From assembly GCA_044508625.1 (NCBI GenBank), contig JBIQHJ010000030.1, positions 1 through 42,908 on the forward strand: a stretch of 42,908 nucleotides of DNA. The letters are read 5' to 3'. Made by a program: the position numbers and the translations under genes. The notes below the pieces were generated by a model that saw only the letters and a program-made list of their open reading frames with translations, was not told the DNA's origin and did no database searches. The stretch is from Castellaniella sp044508625. Its GTDB lineage: Bacteria; Pseudomonadota; Gammaproteobacteria; Burkholderiales; Burkholderiaceae_B. Below are positions 40,108-42,908 of this stretch, one piece after another (position 1 is the first letter of the stretch; each line of letters begins with the position of its first letter).

Positions 40108-41114
40108 TCTTCGCCGAACATCCGCTCGACGAGGCCGAAGGCGTCTATAACGCCCACATGATCCGCTGCGGCAAAAGGACCTTCAAAAAGGGCCAGGTCC
40201 TCAACCGCGGCGACCTGGCGCTCATGGGGGAAAACGGTCTGTCCGCCATACAGGGCGCCAGGCTCGAGGCGGGCGACGTCCCCGAGGACCAGGCGGCCCT
40301 GCGCGTGGCGGAGATGATCCTCGGCGCAAACATCGAGCCGCATCCCGCCAAGACCGCCCGCTGCAATCTCTATGCGCAAGAGCGCGGCCTGCTGGTGATC
40401 GACGCCGCCGCGATCAATCGCATCAATCTCGTTTCCGAGGCCGTGACGATCGCCACCATCCCGCCCTGGTCGATCGTCGAGCCGGGCGACATCGTGGCCA
40501 CCATCAAGATCATCCCCTTCGCCATCCCCCAGCACCTGCTGCGGACGATAGGGGCATTGGCGCCGGCGATCGACCCGCCGCTGTCGGTGCGGCCGTTCAT
40601 GGGCAAGCGCGCCGCGCTGCTGCTGACCGAATCCAGCTTTGTCGTCCAGCACGTCATCGACCGCAGCATCGACGCCACCCGGCAACGCCTCGCCGCGGTC
40701 CGCGGCAGCCTGGACTTCATCCATGTCTGCGCGCACGAGGACGCCGCCATACGCGACGCATTCCACAAGGCGCGCGCCAGCGGATGCGACCTCATCCTGG
40801 TCGCCGGGGCGTCGGTCACCAAGGATCGCAAGGACGTGATCCCCGGCGCCCTGACCTCGATCGGCGGCGAGGTCCTCCATTTCGGGATGCCGGTCGAGCC
40901 GGGCAACATGATGCTGCTGGGCAGGTTCCAGGATGTCCCGGTGCTGGTGCTGCCGGGATGCGCCCGGTCGGTGCGCGAGAACGGCGTGGACCTGATCCTG
41001 CAAAGACTGGCTGTCGGCCTGGAGGTCACCCCCGAGGACGTGATGGGCATGGGCGTCGGCGGACTGCTCGAACGCAAGCGCAAGAGCAGCTTCGATGAAC
41101 AGCCCGGCAAGTGA
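40104..41114 (+). CDS. MoeA/MogA-like molybdopterin-binding protein
   Basis: A 336-residue protein whose C-terminal half is a MoCF-type molybdopterin-binding domain: CDLILVAGASVTKDRKDVIPGAL, with GEVLHFGMPVEPGNMMLLG and LPGCARSVRENGVDLILQR. The N-terminal part (AEGVYNAHMIRCGKRTFKKGQVL) is the segment found in proteins encoded beside XdhC and MobA-like nucleotidyltransferases. The family is thought to hand over or modify the cofactor for specific hydroxylases. Here no MobA/MocA-like nucleotidyltransferase is adjacent, so whether the cofactor is the cytosine dinucleotide is open. The ATG is coupled to the XdhC stop. Confidence 0.85.
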   Translation: MIFAEHPLDEAEGVYNAHMIRCGKRTFKKGQVLNRGDLALMGENGLSAIQGARLEAGDVPEDQAALRVAEMILGANIEPHPAKTARCNLYAQERGLLVIDAAAINRINLVSEAVTIATIPPWSIVEPGDIVATIKIIPFAIPQHLLRTIGALAPAIDPPLSVRPFMGKRAALLLTESSFVVQHVIDRSIDATRQRLAAVRGSLDFIHVCAHEDAAIRDAFHKARASGCDLILVAGASVTKDRKDVIPGALTSIGGEVLHFGMPVEPGNMMLLGRFQDVPVLVLPGCARSVRENGVDLILQRLAVGLEVTPEDVMGMGVGGLLERKRKSSFDEQPGK

Positions 41115-41174
41115 CGCGGCGGGTCGCGTGGCGGGCGGCAAGGATCTCCAAAATCACATCAATGGGAGTATCGG

Positions 41175-42803
41175 ATGAGACGATTCGGTTTGAGCGTCGG
41201 AATGCGCTTGTGGCTGGGCTTTGGCATGGTCATTTTCCTCCTTGCCGCGGTCACCGCGCTGGGCATCTTCAGCCTGGCCAACTCCCGGCAAAGCGCCGAT
41301 TCCATCGTATACGACGCCTATCCCCGGATCGTCATGGCCAATCGGATCAAGACCGAGGCCGACGCCATCGCGCTGGCGATCCGCAACGCCCTGCTGCTCG
41401 ACCGGGAAGCCGACATCCGGGCGCAACTCGCCACCATCCAGGACAGCCGCAAAAGAATCGACGAGGACCTGGCCCGGTTTTCACAGTCGGATGCCGGGAA
41501 TGGCCGGGAGGTGATCGAAGGCATCAACGCCGCCAAGGCGGTCTACCGGCAGGGGCAGGACGAGTTCATCGCCCTCGTCGCCGAAGGCAGCACCGCCGAT
41601 GCCACCCACCTGATGCTCGACAAGCTGATCCCCGCACAAGCCACCTACATCCAGGAGGTCGAGAAGATCGTCACGCTTGGCAACGGGCTCATGGCCAAGG
41701 CCAGCGGCAACGTCCACCAGCAGTACAGCCGCGGGCTGGTCCTGATGCTCGCGCTGTGCGGCGGGGCGATCGTGCTGGCCTGCGGCTTTGCCTGGTGGAT
41801 CACGCGCAGCATCACCCGGCCCTTGAGCGCGGCGGTCCGCGTCGCGCGGACCGTCGCCGCCGGCGACCTGTCCAGCAGCATCGAGACCCACGGCAAGGAC
41901 GAGACCGGACAGTTGCTGCAGGCTCTCAAGGGCATGAACGACAGCCTGGCCCGGGTGGTCGGCGAGGTGCGCGAAGGCACTCGAGTCATGGCATCGGCCG
42001 CCGGCCAGGTGGCCGCGGGCAATGTCGACCTGTCGTCGCGTACCGAGCAGCAAGCCGCCGCCCTGCAGGAAACAGCCGCCTCGATGGAGCAGATCACCTC
42101 GATCGCAAGGCAGAACGCCGACAACTCGCAGCAGGCCAGTCAACTGGCGGGCCAGGCCGCCGAGGTCGCCAACAAAGGGGGAGCGGTCATCACCCGGGTC
42201 GTCGACACCATGGGCTCGATCGATGATTCCTCCCGCAAGATCGTCGACATCATCAACGTGATCGATGGCATTGCGTTCCAGACGAACATCCTGGCCCTGA
42301 ACGCAGCCATCGAGGCGGCGCAGGCCGGCGAGCATGGGCGGGGCTTCGCGGTCGTCGCCTCCGAAGTGCGCCGCCTTGCACAACGCAGCGCCACCGCCGC
42401 CAAGGAAATCAAGGAGCTCATCGACGATTCGGTTTCGAAAGTGGGCTCGGGCACGCGCCTGGTCGACGAAGCCGGCTCGACCATGCGGGAAATCGTCAGC
42501 AGCATCCAGAGCGTGGCCGACATCATGGGCGAGATCACGGCGGCATCCTCCGAACAGGCGCAAGGCATCGAACAGATCAATCTCGCCATCACGCAGATGG
42601 ACCAGGCCACCCAGCAAAACGCGGGGCTCGTGCAGCAGGCCGCCAATGCGGCGGAAAGCATGGACCGCCAGGCCGAGCAACTGGCGCGATCGGTCGCCAT
42701 ATTCAAGCTCCAGCAGGACGGCCCCCAAGCCGCCCCCGACACATCGCGCGATCGCACCCCCACGCCGCCACAACAGCCGGTACTGGCCCTGAGCAACGGC
42801 TGA
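41175..42803 (+). CDS. Methyl-accepting chemotaxis protein
   Basis: A 542-residue inner-membrane chemoreceptor. TM1 is about residues 11-33 and TM2 about 190-212 (GLVLMLALCGGAIVLACGFAWWI). The intervening periplasmic part is a four-helix-bundle type sensor (YDAYPRIVMANRIKTEADAI). HAMP follows (ITRPLSAAVRVARTVAAGDLS), then the signalling hairpin tip GIAFQTNILALNAAIEAAQAGE and HGRGFAVVASEVRRLAQRS. No C-terminal NWETF-type CheR tether is present; it ends in a Pro/Gln-rich tail. The ATG follows GGGAGTATCGG. Sitting directly after the molybdenum hydroxylase genes, it may direct chemotaxis to that pathway's substrate (inference). Confidence 0.95.
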   Translation: MRRFGLSVGMRLWLGFGMVIFLLAAVTALGIFSLANSRQSADSIVYDAYPRIVMANRIKTEADAIALAIRNALLLDREADIRAQLATIQDSRKRIDEDLARFSQSDAGNGREVIEGINAAKAVYRQGQDEFIALVAEGSTADATHLMLDKLIPAQATYIQEVEKIVTLGNGLMAKASGNVHQQYSRGLVLMLALCGGAIVLACGFAWWITRSITRPLSAAVRVARTVAAGDLSSSIETHGKDETGQLLQALKGMNDSLARVVGEVREGTRVMASAAGQVAAGNVDLSSRTEQQAAALQETAASMEQITSIARQNADNSQQASQLAGQAAEVANKGGAVITRVVDTMGSIDDSSRKIVDIINVIDGIAFQTNILALNAAIEAAQAGEHGRGFAVVASEVRRLAQRSATAAKEIKELIDDSVSKVGSGTRLVDEAGSTMREIVSSIQSVADIMGEITAASSEQAQGIEQINLAITQMDQATQQNAGLVQQAANAAESMDRQAEQLARSVAIFKLQQDGPQAAPDTSRDRTPTPPQQPVLALSNG

Positions 42804-42823
42804 CGCCGCCTCCGCGACAAGGG

Positions 42824-42908
42824 GGCTTCCGCAAGAGGGACGGCTCCGCAAGAGGGACGGCTCCACCCCAGAGGGCGGCTCCGCAAGAGGGTGGCTCCCC
42901 CCCAGAGG
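42824..42908 (+). repeat. Tandem repeat of 16-18 bp, five copies, running off the window
   Basis: Units start GGCTCCGCAAGAGGGA or GGCTCCACCCCAGAGGG at 42824, 42842, 42859, 42877 and 42893, the two spellings alternating toward the right edge. The array begins 20 bases after the chemoreceptor stop and is incomplete at the window end. No coding meaning is seen. Confidence 0.85.

Overview
The window is about 43 kb of high-GC DNA whose gene content and order fit a betaproteobacterium of the order Burkholderiales, most likely Alcaligenaceae (Bordetella/Achromobacter-like). Pointers are the tandem double-length UvrA, the purC-purE-purK-sua5 run behind a class II aldolase, and IclR and GntR catabolic loci. 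This placement is inference from gene content. It is a draft assembly: 100 Ns lie at 14691-14790. I saw no rRNA, tRNA or CRISPR array.

Layout. (1) 1-12.5 kb is mostly housekeeping: uvrA (5' end off the window), a PabC-like class IV aminotransferase, tcdA, a ChaC-like gamma-glutamylcyclotransferase, pdxH, a flavin reductase, purU, a secreted gamma-glutamyltranspeptidase and a MaoC-type hot-dog protein. (2) 12.5-18.5 kb holds an alpha/beta hydrolase and, on the minus strand, fba-purC-purE-purK-sua5 with 4-8 base overlaps; the gap falls at the start of sua5. (3) 18.7-23.7 kb is a small catabolic locus: an IclR regulator, an old-yellow-enzyme/dienoyl-CoA-reductase-like flavoprotein, a sugar-phosphate-isomerase-like TIM barrel and an EthD-like protein. 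It also holds the relic of an ABC-transporter ATPase and an unusual 23-bp triplication. (4) 23.7-26.15 kb is a scar and island: a 20-bp GC-rich repeat in seven copies, a gene remnant cut by the left end of an insertion sequence, an IS3-type orfA stub, and a lower-GC insert carrying a solitary DUF262/HNH-like protein (a candidate modification-dependent nuclease). A C/A-rich, nearly G-free tract closes the island. (5) 26.1-31.1 kb carries a FIST-GGDEF sensor cyclase, a carboxymuconolactone decarboxylase/AhpD-like protein plus an NmrA-like reductase, and a divergent soluble CadC-type regulator with TPRs.

(6) 31.1-42.8 kb is the most coherent system. On the minus strand are mog (molybdopterin adenylyltransferase) and a benzoate-CoA-ligase-type acyl-CoA synthetase. 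Divergent from the ligase is a tightly coupled three-subunit molybdenum hydroxylase (large, FAD and 2Fe-2S subunits) whose large subunit carries a fused C-terminal CoxG/SRPBCC domain. Then come a GntR/FCD regulator, a split XdhC pair, a MoeA/MogA-like molybdopterin-binding protein and a chemoreceptor. Together these look like sensing, chemotaxis, hydroxylation and CoA activation of a carboxylated, probably aromatic or heteroaromatic, substrate, with dedicated cofactor maturation. The substrate cannot be told from sequence.

A recurring oddity is the number of short tandem or direct duplications of 15-23 bp at gene edges (near 5.4, 7.3, 12.6, 13.45, 23.0, 23.7 and 42.8 kb), several of which include start, stop or ribosome-binding sequence.
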